From contig NC_135557.1 of NCBI RefSeq assembly GCF_964340395.1, positions 2,544,716-2,608,715 on the forward strand: a stretch of DNA of 64,000 nucleotides, read 5' to 3'. This document shows, piece by piece, positions 1 through 10,162 of this stretch. The position numbers and the translations under genes were made by a program. The notes beneath the pieces were generated by a model. It worked only from the letters and a program-made list of their open reading frames with translations. It did no database searches and was not told where the DNA came from. Position 1 is the stretch's first letter. Every line of letters starts with the position of its first letter. The stretch comes from Glandiceps talaboti (lineage: Eukaryota; Hemichordata; Enteropneusta; Spengelidae).

Positions 1-435
1 GCCCTCCTTTCAGACCACTAGAAATTTCATGGCCCCCATTGAACCCTCAATATTTTTCATGGCCCCGAATTAAGTTCCCCCCCCCCCCCCATTTCATGGA
101 ATGGTCAACCTTATGCAAATGAGAGTATAGATTACGATCTAAAAGGGCAAAATTAAATTTTGGGGGCAAGAATTTTGAACTGGGGTGTTGACTATACAAC
201 TCTGTAAAAAAACACAAACTACTCTGAATTATAACTAAATAAGAATACATGATAATAAAGTTGTTTGATTGATATTGTATTTTGTGTGTGTCCTATAAAA
301 GATGCTCATTTCATGTACTGGGCATATCTTACCATACCCACTTCATAACCTGGGCAACAACACGATTAACTATTTCATGAACTGGGCAAAGTTACCTACC
401 CATTTCATGAATTGTGCAATTTCCCAGATTGGATG
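1..435. other. Intergenic DNA with decayed C-rich repeats
   Basis: No gene is recognised here. The stretch holds several degenerate repeats of the form TTTCATG...CTGGGCA...TTACC between about 305 and 430, and a C-run near 77-91. Short open frames on both strands have no recognisable domain. It may be the upstream flank or a scrambled part of the BEL/Pao element that follows, but no reverse transcriptase or RNase H motif is visible. Confidence 0.5.
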
Positions 436-519
436 TAACATATACATATACTATACCTCTCTAAGGATGTCGTCCATCATCTCCAATGCCGTACCGTTTT
501 CACTCTTTTCGTCAGCATT

Positions 520-721
520 GGTTGTATTATGGATTACACAAATTCGACCGTTTTTGAGATATTTGTTGAGAAAATGTGTTGTCTGTAAATTAGTATGTGG
601 TAAATCGTACAAAAAAACCATTCCCGTACCATTGCAAAGTAGTAATGCTCCACCTTTCACGGTTACTGGAGTGGATTTCACCGGCGCAGTTTATGTCTCG
701 GTTGAGAAATCAGAACGAAAG
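520..721 (+). pseudogene. BEL/Pao integrase, N-terminal piece (zinc-binding region and first catalytic Asp)
   Basis: This is the upstream half of a BEL/Pao LTR-retrotransposon integrase. The translated frame shows WITQIR, a CVVC pair typical of the zinc-binding knuckle, then APPFTVTGVDFTG, in which the Asp (codon at 674-676) is the expected first residue of the DDE triad. The frame stops making sense at 721, exactly where a hAT-like element is inserted, and resumes after that element at 2827. The 5' limit is uncertain, and no reverse transcriptase domain is seen upstream, so the element is truncated or rearranged. Family assignment rests on recognised motifs; the loss of function is inferred from the interruption and the missing 5' part. 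Confidence 0.75.
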
Positions 722-2821
722 CAGGGCCGTAGCCTGACCAAATTGCCAAGGGGGGCAGAACTTTGTCTTGGTGCAATCATGCATTTAAAATTTAGAAAAG
801 TTATAATTTACATAATATGTATTTTAGCATACGCAATTAAATATCATATGTAAGGTCAGAAAAAAATAAAAAATGCTTGTCAACGGGTAACCAAACCCAT
901 CACATTGGGTAAGAAGGTCGATTTCATTTTTTCACAATGCTTGACAAGAATAAAACAAACCATATATAATGACAGCAAAATATTTCAGGTCGAGTTTAGA
1001 TAGAACTTATTCAGTCATCTTGATACTATCTCATGCAATTTGTCTGCACAGCTACAGTTAGAAAATGTACACAATTAACCGTTAAACAAATGGTGTAGTT
1101 CCTCGCACCCTCTCTTCTCAAAACATGTTAAGCCCCGCCAATTGAAAAGCATTATTTTAGCCACCCCTTCTCAGGCTTCTGTCACCTACACTACAGTGGA
1201 GATATAAAATCATATGGTACAATGATGCATTGGAGGGAGACAACTCCAAAGGTGAAAAAAATTGAAAATAAGACAGTGTAGGAGGCCATTTAGAAGCATA
1301 AAATATCAAACCATAGACGTAATAAAATACCAGAATTGAAACTATTATGCTATGCATTACAAATTATAATATCTGGAAATGTATTTTGTTGTGGCAAAAC
1401 TGAAAGATATTATGCGGATGTGCAAATGGTAAATGATTTCTCCTGAAGTTTAATTTCATTCCAAAAAATCCCGAATAAAGAGCAAAACATTTCAAGACTT
1501 TCAGACTTTTGATGGCCTAATGGTCGTAAACTTTTGTTCAATTCTTTTTAGTGCACAATGGATATTTAATCTCAATTCATGCTTGTATGCATCATCAGAG
1601 CCAAGTAAACCCCTGTATAAGATATTATATAATTTGGAATAGACTCAAATGTATATTGTTACATGTACCATTCAGAAAATATAAAGAAATATCCTTATTT
1701 TTGAAAAAAAAATGCGAAGCCCGCATGAGGATATACATTACCAGAAAAACATATATGGGTCGGTTGAACAGCTTTTTCATTTTTTTCTGGCCTAATGTCG
1801 CATCTTTCAAAGTAGTTGCCGAAAAGATGTCACATTAAAAGTAAAAAAAATGATAGTACTTTCTCGAATAAGTAACACAACAAAATAATCATTTTCTTTA
1901 CCCAACTCCCAAAACTGTTATGGCCTCGTTTATGTCGGAACCCAAGGTGAACTCAGTGAATTCTCCTTGTCATTATCATTATAATGGAAATTGAAGTTTA
2001 GATTTTGATGTCGAAGGTACAGCTCTGTTTACAAATTCAGGGCCATTCTCTGCATAGCAAATTGTCGCTTCAAAATGAATTGCGGAATATACGCTAGTGT
2101 CAGTGTGCAATGAGATAATTATATCAAACAACATTTTAACCAAAGACAACGTTGAACACAATTGTTGAAAGAAAGATCTCAAATAGTGGATCTTAAACTG
2201 CGTACCTAGTTAAGCAGTTTTTCAGGGCCACCAAATATTCCAAAAAGAGATCTGCCGTTTTTATCAGCATGAAATAGTTTAATATAAGGAATTGACAAAA
2301 TGTAAATGAGATCTTCGGAGTCACGAATCACTGCATGCAGCATAGCAAGCTACCTCACGTTGAACGACTTTTTCCGTCTTTATTTTGGAGTTTCACTTGC
2401 TGACATTATAATTGCGACTTGCTATCTTCAAATGACGGAGACTTTCAAGACTAAAAATTACTGTTACTCGCAGAAAATACACAGTGCATGTGCGCACTTC
2501 TTTTGTACTTTCCCGCGCAAAAAAAAATAATTTGCTACAAAATGTTACAATTTTTAACTGCACACATTTTAATTCAAAGTTAAGCCAGCGTACAATAGCG
2601 ATATAAGATACATATTAGCCATGAGTCAGTGTACAGTCACTTTAGTGAACTAACCATTGAAATCGCGCATGCTAGGAATCGTCACGTAAACAACGATTTT
2701 AATAGCATCGCTATGTATTCAAAAAGTAGCTTTTTTTCTTTCTTTTTTTTCCAAAATCTCGGGGGGGGGGCAGCTGCCCCCCCCCCCCCTTGCCCCCCCC
2801 CCCCCGCAGGCTACGGTACTG
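722..2821. mobile_element. Non-autonomous hAT-like DNA transposon inserted in the BEL/Pao integrase
   Basis: The element starts CAGGGCCGTAGCCTG and ends CAGGCTACGGTACTG; these are inverted copies with 13 of 15 matching positions. It is flanked by a direct repeat GAAAG (717-721 and 2822-2826). The subterminal regions also mirror each other: a GCCAAGGGGGGCAG stretch on the left and a C-rich CTGCCCCC...TTGCCCC stretch on the right. The integrase frame is continuous across the two flanks if one copy of the short duplication is discounted, which supports the ends. CAGGG-type termini are common in hAT elements, but hAT duplications are normally 8 bp, so the superfamily call is tentative. The interior is about 2.1 kb of AT-rich DNA with only short frames and no recognisable transposase. 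Confidence 0.7.
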
Positions 2822-3831
2822 GAAAGGCATACATTTGTCTATTTACGTGTACCGTAACCCGGGCGATACACTTAGAATTAGTCATGGATTTAACAACAGA
2901 AACTTTCCTTCACGCCTTCAGAAGGTTCGCAGCTCGACGTTCTCTACCACGCAAAATTATGTCAGACAATGGGTCCACATATTTGTCAGCTGCTGATCGA
3001 ATCGGAAAGTTATTGAATTCAACACCCGTTCAAAATTACTTAGCAAATCATCGCATTGAATGGTCCTTCATACCAAAACGCGCTCCCTGGTTTGGAGGAT
3101 TCTGGGAGAGACTTATCGGTTTGACGAAAACTTCCCTCGGAAAAGTTCTCGGTCGCACCTTTGTGTCAGTTGACGAATTACAGACTGTTCTGACTGAAAT
3201 TGAAGCGACCTTAAATGACCGTCCACTTACTTATCTTTCTGCCGACCCTAACGACTTACAACCCTTAACCCCTTCACACTTGCTTCATGGCCGTCTCATC
3301 ACACCTTTACCTTATTACACAAGTGATGAAGACGAACTTAATGACCCAACATTTGGTAATCATGAAAACCTCCAACGGAGAACTGAGCATTTGGCGAAAA
3401 TTCACAGTCATTTTTGGAAGAGATGGTCTCACGATTATCTTAATACATTACGTGAAAAAGATAGAATCTCTGGGAAGGGAGCCTTACAAAATCAAATTCG
3501 GATGGGCGATGTTGTTCTTGTGGAAGACAAGTCTGTACCACGGTTGAGATGGCCACTTGCCTTAGTTGAAAAGCTTAATGTAGGAAATGATGGTTTAGTA
3601 CGATCTGCTGTTATTAGAACACGCACAGGCAAGACTAGTAGACCAATAGTAAAGTTATATCCATTAGAAATAAATGTTGAATCTGAGAACAATGAATGTA
3701 CCGCAACTACGAGCAATACAGATTGTGATACTACACGTACTAACGACAATACTACAACGAGACCAGTCCGTGCAGCGGCTGTTAAAGCCCGTCAACGTCT
3801 CCAAGATTGGTCGACAATTCTGTCATCATGA
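2822..3831 (+). pseudogene. BEL/Pao integrase core and C-terminal domain (Pao-type, DUF5641-like)
   Basis: About 335 codons stay open to the stop at 3829-3831. The order of motifs is that of BEL/Pao integrases: TVTRAIHLELV at the start, MSDNGSTY with the second catalytic Asp, then PWFGGFWERLIG with the catalytic Glu. LTPSHLLHGR follows, and then a C-terminal domain with RMGDVVLVEDK, RLRWPLALVEKL and RPIVKLYPLE, as in the DUF5641 region. The first catalytic Asp lies 2.1 kb upstream, before the hAT-like insertion. A longer open frame from 2629 begins inside that insertion and is not a natural start. This half of the integrase has no internal stops, so the retrotransposon is fairly young or the copy recently lost activity. 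Confidence 0.9.
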
Positions 3832-4040
3832 ACTCTATGAACATTTAATGAACAGTCATCAATTTCTATCTCACGATTTAAATTTCTATTTCAATCTGTA
3901 ATGTATGTTTATTGTTATTACGAGATATTTTCATTTCCATCACCATTTGCTGCTTTGGTTATAACTGTGCATGTAACAGTTTCTACAATTTTGAGAGTTT
4001 TTTGCATTGTATTCTTTGACTGATGTAGCTCAATCTTCGC

Positions 4041-4051
4041 GGGCGGGAGGA
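4041..4051 (+). other. Polypurine tract preceding the BEL/Pao 3' LTR
   Basis: GGGCGGGAGGA directly precedes a TGTTGGAAAC sequence that has the form of an LTR start. It lies about 210 bases after the integrase stop, the normal place for plus-strand priming in an LTR retrotransposon. Role inferred from position and composition. Confidence 0.6.
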
Positions 4052-4292
4052 TGTTGGAAACCACGTGTAGTTTAACTCCTCCCATCAACTGTCAATTATT
4101 TTAATTACTAGTTTAACGTCATATTCATTACCAATCATGCCACTCCCGACAGTAATAGTTTGCACAAGGCATCGTCCTCGGTTATCATGAAGAGCTGATG
4201 ATAGAAATTTCCTTTATTAACTATAATATGTAGTTTATACATACATGTAGTTCCTTTGGTTGATGCCGTGCATCCAACCTCAAACATCCTTA
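4052..4292 (+). mobile_element. BEL/Pao 3' LTR, first part
   Basis: The LTR starts at TGTTGGAAACC after the polypurine tract and runs until it is broken by a Harbinger-like element at 4293. It resumes at 7046 or 7049 depending on how the duplicated TTA is counted. No 5' LTR of this element is present in the window, so the two ends cannot be compared. Confidence 0.6.
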
Positions 4293-7045
4293 GGAAGCGA
4301 TCAGTTTTTACGGCCGGGGTGGGCCGGTGACTTTTTGTTCATGTTGTACTTAAAAATAGTGACCCCCCTGCAATTCATTCACAAAACAATCCAACCCCTC
4401 TGACAAATAAAAAACACAATGACCCCCCCCCCCATCTATTGACAAAAAACACTCTTTTTGTTCTTGCAAAAGACACTCTATTCTCAAAGCATGATACCGC
4501 ACACTGCACAGTTAATTTTACATGTTACATTTTCAGTAATTTTAAGTGTATCTGGTAAATTGCTATCCCAAATCCATTGCTTCACATGTATAAAGCTCTT
4601 TAGATAGGAACCTTATGAAAAGTATGATTGTTCACGGACGTACAAAATATTCATGGTTTAGTAACCAAAAGTTCTCGGATATCTCTTAGATTGAGTGAAC
4701 TATTAATATTTATTAATTCAGCTAATTATCAAGTACAATATTATAAATGGAGTTAATATACTTGTAACCCCATGTCAATAACTGTCACACATAATGATGT
4801 ACTTGCATCATATAATAAATTGTTTACGTCATATAAAGATATGTTCACATCATATAGTCAATATATTGTTTTCTTTAGACTTAACACAACTGCAGCTTTC
4901 CATGCATGTACACGTTTGCACTCCTCAAGGCACTTGTTTGTCCTATTCATAATTGTTCAGTTTAATCATGGCACTGACTCAAAACTCCACCCCCCCCCCC
5001 CCATTCATTGACCACGCTGATAATTTTGAAAGGTTTTGAATACTGAAATGTGATAAAATGTCATTGGTTTCAAAATAGAAATTAAAAATGTCATAACATT
5101 GTATTCTGTACTACAGCAGTTTCTAAACTAGATTACTAATTCAATTCACTTACTACTGGCTATGTTGTCCAGTATATTGCAGGCAACATGATAGCCTTGA
5201 AAATAAATACACTCTAATACCAAGGAAATGTAACATTATGATCTGCTGACAAAATTTTACTCTCAGTATACAGTCACTCAATGTGGATACTAGATATTCC
5301 AGAGGAGATGTAAAATCTAATTTTCCTCCTAACTTTGCATCGTGTCAGTACTATAGAAGTTCTGGCTACAGTAAATAGCCCTTTACTAGATCATCATCAA
5401 ACAAGTCTGTGTTTATAACTTTGTTTATCAGTCATTCACATAATATATATTCTCTGAGAATCCGATTAATATTGTGTTCACCTTGGAATATATTTCTTTC
5501 TTGGTAGTTTATGGTGTGTAAAACAATAGCAAGACAAAAGGGGGTTTCACATGTACCCTGGTAACATGTATTAAACTTGGTGATGGTCACAGGTATCAGA
5601 GAAGAAGTGAAACACAAACACAGAAAAGTTATTTTTGATAAGACATGTAGTTCGTACTATAGCTATGCCAAATAACAGTTGAATAGTTTGTACATGTATG
5701 ATAAATCAACATATTAGGGGTGAGATCAGTAGGCAAACAAACTAATTCTTTTAGTAAGGCCACAGAACCCCTTCCTCACCCCTTCTAACTAAATTGGTAA
5801 AATTGTTGCAGACAGCAATCAATTTTAAATCAGTATGTAGTATCATGTAGTGCTATGAATACAAAGCCAGTACGTAGTGAGGAAAAAATAGCTTTTTTAT
5901 TGGCACAATAATGTATTTTAGAGCCATGCATAACAAATGTTTTTTCCCATTTTTCAATTTAACATTTTTAGAAATGTTTGTATTGGGGTACAAAACAGAT
6001 TTCATTATAAAAGACCTCCTCTCTCCCCACCCCTCACTAAAAGAATTTAGTTTTTACCCTACACTGAACTATTGATCTCAACCATAAATCAATTTGGAAC
6101 TTCTAATTAGATGATCGTAGTTATCATACATTATATGTACAAAAATGTATAGGAACTAGACTAACTATATACATGGACATTGAATATCCAATATCTAGAC
6201 ACAGGCTGGGTCAGGCACTTTCAGTCACAGTGTTTGCCACATATTATTTCAAAGTGTCCTAAAATTGGTTATGTTTGTACACAATTCAACATGTTCAGGT
6301 GAATGGAGGAACAGATTTTAGAGCCAGTAAATCTTTTAAAGGTATTTCATTTCTTATGTTTTAGATGTACAGCTACACATGCAAGTTTTTGTACCACAAG
6401 ATGACACAATGCAACTCATGGCGTGCAATAGCGAGAAGTCAATTTTCTAACAAATAACTGTTGCTTAAAGGTGGCCATGGTGCAGTGTTGTGATGCCATA
6501 CCATATGTATTGGATGTATCAAGAGACAGAGTTTATGTTATGAATGTATATTTATAGCTATTTGTTTATGGTTTATTTTATATACATACATTTTTTGTTT
6601 AATAGCTCGCACAGTGCCTGCAAGCGGCAGCATAGTGGCTCAATGACTAGTACGCATGCGTGTCCTATACACTGAGTGATGTTTTTTTGGTGGTTTTACC
6701 CAAGGATGCATTGTGATACAATGACTACGCATGCAAGTTCTATGTACGATGTGCAATCTCCACGCCAAGGGCACTATCTTTGATATCATTGTGAGGCAGC
6801 TGGTCACAAATGAATCTACCCAGCTGTGCGAGCATGGGGGCTTTGGCCTAGTTATGATATTAAATGTATGGACATTGAAGTACAGGAGCATGGCTCATGA
6901 TTTTGTTTAGTTGAAAACAAGGTGACCCCCCCCCCCTTTATTCACCTCGTAAAAATGATGACCCCCCCTTCTTTGAGTCCCAAATTGAGGTGCCCCCCCC
7001 TATGATTTACCGGCCCACCCCCGGCCGTAAAAACTGATCACTCCC
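4293..7045. mobile_element. Non-autonomous PIF/Harbinger-like element inserted in the BEL/Pao LTR
   Basis: The left end (4293-4328) reads GGAAGCGATCAGTTTTTACG followed by GCCGGGGTGGGCCGG. The right end (7010-7045) is its inverted copy, ending GATCACTCCC. The inverted repeats are about 36 bp and nearly identical. The trinucleotide TTA is duplicated at 4290-4292 and 7046-7048. A 3-bp TTA duplication with GG-starting termini is the hallmark of PIF/Harbinger elements. The 2.75-kb interior is AT-rich with C-tracts (for example near 4420, 4990 and 6925) and no frame resembling a Harbinger transposase or its Myb-like partner, so the copy would depend on proteins supplied elsewhere. Part of the interior (5711-6110) recurs at 47182-47700. 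Confidence 0.75.
5711..6110 (+). repeat. Dispersed repeat, copy A (related to 47182-47700)
   Basis: Both copies share, in order, CCCCTTCTAACTAAATTGG, the stretch AAAATTG...CAGACAGCA, TCGGTATGTAGTA or its variant, GTACAAAACA, and a final TGAACTATTGATTTC-like block. Copy A lies inside the Harbinger-like element, so copy B may mark another member of that family. Divergence is perhaps a quarter of positions, with small gaps. Confidence 0.65.
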
Positions 7046-7048
7046 TTA

Positions 7049-7220
7049 CAACGGATGTCTCTAGATCGATTAAACAGATGTAACGGTAATTCACTTCTCT
7101 ATGAGAACACCCCCTGACTTGTAGTTTTAGAGCTTATGTAAACTTGTAGAGTTTGTAATAAACTTCAGATGTGATTTAGACACTCAACTCCACACATCTC
7201 GTCTCTCTTACTTGGGCCAC
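7049..7220 (+). mobile_element. BEL/Pao 3' LTR, second part (R/U5)
   Basis: This resumes the LTR after the Harbinger-like insertion. It includes an AATAAA polyadenylation signal at 7158-7163, followed by a pyrimidine-rich end. The 3' boundary is not certain because a long CT microsatellite follows immediately; the LTR may end near 7200-7220 or may itself contain the start of the CT tract. Confidence 0.5.
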
Positions 7221-7222
7221 TC

Positions 7223-7423
<201 letters not shown>

Positions 7424-7500
7424 GTCCGATCCCTTATGCGAATCGCAAATCACATGGTGTTGACCAGTTCAGTATAGTTTTGAGGATTATTTAAACCCAA

Positions 7501-7632
7501 TAAGCCTAGTATCATAGTAATGTATAGTATTGTGTTGATAAGCCTAGTATTATAGTAATGTATAGTATTGTGTTGATAAGCCTAGTATTATAGTAATGTA
7601 TAGTATTGTGTTGATAAGCCTAGTATCATAGT
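7501..7632. repeat. 38-bp tandem repeat, about 3.5 copies
   Basis: Units start at 7501, 7539, 7577 and 7615 (partial) and carry the core TAAGCCTAGTATYATAGTAA followed by TGTATAGTATTGTGTTGA. A further half-unit resembling TTAATGTATAGCATTGTGTTG lies at 8032-8053. This suggests that the foldback DNA at 7634-8031 was inserted into the array. Confidence 0.85.
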
Positions 7633-7633
7633 G

Positions 7634-7826
7634 AACACATATTGCATGGCCATGAGGGCTATAGCACCCGTTTATTACACCCGAGGGACTGTGAGTTACC
7701 AGAATCACATGCTATTTCCCGAGGCCAAAGGCCGAGTGAAATAGCATGTGATTCTGGTAAGTCACAGTCACGAGGGGTAATGAACGGGTGCTATAGCCCG
7801 AATATAGGCCAGGCAATATGTGTTTT
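7634..7826. mobile_element. Large palindromic foldback element
   Basis: The arms 7634-7726 and 7730-7826 are near-perfect inverted copies around the centre GGCC-AAA-GGCC (7723-7733). Matching pieces include AACACATATTGC, GGGCTATAGCACCCG and CAGAATCACATGCTATTTC. Such a structure would form a hairpin of about 90 bp when single-stranded. It resembles a foldback or MITE-type element without coding capacity. No clear target duplication is seen. Confidence 0.75.
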
Positions 7827-8031
7827 ATAATATACCTCATGCTGTGAACTCGCGGTGGCAGACGACATCATCAGAAGCTGCCATTTTGACCTGCTGTGAA
7901 CGCGCGGTGGTCACGTGACCATGTAAAAAATGATGGGACTATTTCCCGAGGGAAGTAGTCATTCTATTTTTCCTATCACGTGACTGATTCTAGCGAATCA
8001 TGGCACAGCATTATCACTAGGTATATTATAT
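7827..8031. mobile_element. Second short inverted-repeat element (MITE-like)
   Basis: The left end ATAATATACCTCATGCTGTG has an inverted counterpart at the right end, CACAGCATTATCACTAGGTA followed by TATTAT. Inside are two copies of TGCTGTGAACNCGCGGTGG (near 7841 and 7892) and an inner inverted pair built on CACGTGAC (near 7914 and 7976). It has no coding capacity. It abuts the preceding palindrome, and the two may be parts of one composite element. Confidence 0.55.
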
Positions 8032-8983
8032 TAATGTATAGCATTGTGTTGTAATTGGACATTCATGTTACAATACATAGAGCAAACAATCCAAACCCAG
8101 TAATGTACATTACAATATTTTATTCCACTCTTCAAACAGGTTGATGATGACATTCTGAAACATTGACAAGTCTTTATATTAAAGTAGTTTGATACCGACT
8201 AAACACGTGACCAGTTTATAAACAATGTAGTCAACTAACTTGTTCTACATCGACTAAAGACGTGACGAGTTTATAAACAATGTAGCCAACTAACTTGTTC
8301 TACATTGTTGATGACGACTTATTATGGAACCTGGTATTTTACATCTAAATATATTTTGCTAATCTGGACAATGCTGTTGAATTCTGTTAATAATTAAGTA
8401 TGTCATTGTAGAACTAATCTTTACTTATGGACAAGTCAGTTAAGTGGTGTGATGAGAAGCACTAAAAGCAAAGACGTGACACTCGGTATTACACAATACG
8501 ATGTCAAAGTTAGTCATTACGAGTGCACCTATTAAATGACATTGGTTACAAATACTTTAGTAGAACTGATAATTGGTGTGTTGGTGATTTCAAAACATTT
8601 ACACTTTGTATGTACTATTATTTCATCTGTATAAAATGTTTGAAACCACATGGCAAGATATATTTCTGAATTGATCTAGAATAATATAAATTAAGTAACA
8701 TTGACATTTTTATGTAAATAAACTACTCGAAAGAAATCTGTGTTCGAAACTGTATTTTGTTTTACGATACTTGTATACATAGTATCGTATTACGTAGAGT
8801 CATACTCTGCATATAGAATCATCTACAACAGTATGCTATGACGTATTTACAAGTAAAGTCTATGCCAAAGGTCAAAGGTGAGGGGCTTGAAGTTATATTG
8901 CAATATCATTATAAAATTGTATCTACATTAATAGAAATAAAGGAGGGTTGTAAAAATTTGATTCTCTATTACAAATGTTAATA
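8032..8983. other. 3' flank of the Ly6 gene; no gene seen
   Basis: AT-rich DNA downstream of the minus-strand Ly6/uPAR gene. A 55-bp sequence is present twice in tandem (about 8196-8305), with the core AGTTTATAAACAATGTAG. On the minus strand a possible AATAAA polyadenylation signal lies at 8119-8124, which would give a 3' untranslated region of about 1 kb; this is a guess from one hexamer. Confidence 0.4.
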
Positions 8984-9180
8984 TCAGCCAATACGATAGC
9001 AGTGACGATGACTGGCGTCATATTAGACCAATAGGATAGCAGTGACGAGGACTGACGTCATATTAGACCAATAGGATAGCAGTGACGATGACTGGCGTCA
9101 TATTAGACCAATAGGATAGCAGTGACGATGACTGACGTCATATTAGACCAATAGGATAGCAGTGACGATGACTGACATCA
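8984..9180. repeat. 40-bp minisatellite derived from the last codons of the Ly6 gene
   Basis: Nearly five units of 40 bp. Read on the minus strand, each unit contains GTCAGTCATCGTCACTGCTA and then TCCTATTGGTCTAA, which is exactly the sequence encoding the hydrophobic C-terminal tail and stop codon of the adjacent gene. The first unit, at the gene side, is coding up to the stop at 9143-9145; the others lie in the 3' untranslated region. Some units carry a TGACGTCA palindrome. Confidence 0.9.
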
Positions 9181-9213
9181 TGACGACAGCAGCACCAATG
9201 GTGTGACTTGTAC
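9143..9213 (-). CDS. Ly6/uPAR GPI-anchored protein, coding exon 5 (GPI-anchor signal and stop)
   Basis: This is the terminal coding exon, 71 bp. The acceptor TTTTTATCACAG ends at 9214 and the stop TAA is at 9143-9145. It begins in phase with the preceding exon (one base carried over) and encodes a short Gly/Thr/Ser-containing spacer. The hydrophobic tail GAAVVMMSVIVTAILLV follows, ending exactly at the C-terminus. That is the classic layout of a glycosylphosphatidylinositol attachment signal: small residues after the LCN motif, a spacer, then about 17 hydrophobic residues. The protein is therefore predicted to sit on the outer face of the plasma membrane. The terminal half of this exon is tandemly repeated downstream. 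Confidence 0.8.
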
Positions 9214-9863
9214 CTGTGATAAAAACAATAACAAAACATTAACTTAATAAAGTCGTCATTCAAGTTATTCCGATGCTGTTGCAGTCGAGTATACGTACAC
9301 ATGACAACACTTAATTCATGCTGTCACTATGACAGGGAAAATACTACTAGCAGACGAAGTCTAGACTGAAGCTATCTTTCACCATTATCACTTTTACTAG
9401 TTTATCCTTTGCATAAAGTATATATCCTCCACACACACACACACACTTAATCCAAGGAATAAGGATGTTCCCCGTAAGGAATAGTTTAGTCCGACCATCT
9501 TGTTACGCAATGAATACGCAGTCATTTTAGGTATACATATCGACCTTGACAATCTCAAATTAAACTCGCCTGATGATCGCGGAAGAAGCATGAAACTCTG
9601 AGTGACGACTTATTATAACATCCTTATTCTTTGAGTACAGTCTGTAATGCTCTGCTATTAATATTACATTGATCACTGCTCTCTCCAGCATTTACATTTT
9701 GATCCCCCCCCCCTCACGTCTTTATATGCATCCAGTATTATCATAATAAATATACAGAAATAGTTAAATCACTATTGTGACATTTAGAACAAAATCCACC
9801 CGTCACGTGACTATCATTTTGAAATTTATATTTTAACCTTGTTATTTAACGAGTCAAATATGG

Positions 9864-9901
<38 letters not shown>

Positions 9902-10051
9902 GATGGTGACAGTGTTGTCTTGAATAGGTCGACCGGAAGTGGTAACCGGAAGTGGTAACTATTGTTTTGTATGACGTAATGTAAATGAGACAAATGTGAA
10001 TAAAATACGAGTTATAAAATAATGAACAATAGAAAAATAAAATAATTGTAC
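9214..10051 (-). other. Ly6 gene intron 4
   Basis: Intron between coding exons 4 and 5, with a GTACAA donor on the minus strand (from 10051) and a CAG acceptor (ending 9214). It contains a (GTT)n tract at 9862-9902, a short CA run near 9431-9447, and no recognisable gene. Confidence 0.7.
9862..9902. repeat. (GTT)n microsatellite
   Basis: About 13 trinucleotide units inside intron 4 of the Ly6 gene. Confidence 0.9.
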
Positions 10052-10093
10052 CTCCATTGCATAGCTCGGTAGTACAGCATGCAGTGATTGTTC
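10052..10093 (-). CDS. Ly6/uPAR GPI-anchored protein, coding exon 4 (CCxxxLCN motif)
   Basis: A 42-bp exon with acceptor TTTGTTTCAG (ending at 10094) and donor GTACAA from 10051. Read in the phase left by exon 3 it encodes TITACCTTELCNG. The ACC...LCN string is the diagnostic C-terminal signature of Ly6/uPAR three-finger domains: a paired cysteine, then a cysteine followed by the invariant Asn. The exon is too short for an ordinary open-frame search and was found by joining splice sites. Confidence 0.8.
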
Positions 10094-10162
10094 CTGAAAC
10101 AAAACAATAGGAAAATAAGAATTGACAGATTTTGGAACAGAGGGATATATTATAGTGACGTC

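Noticed and set aside
6610-6860. Possible tRNA-derived SINE (AGTGGCTCAATGACTAG looks like an A box)
   Set aside because: No convincing B box, tail or second copy in the window; too degraded to call.
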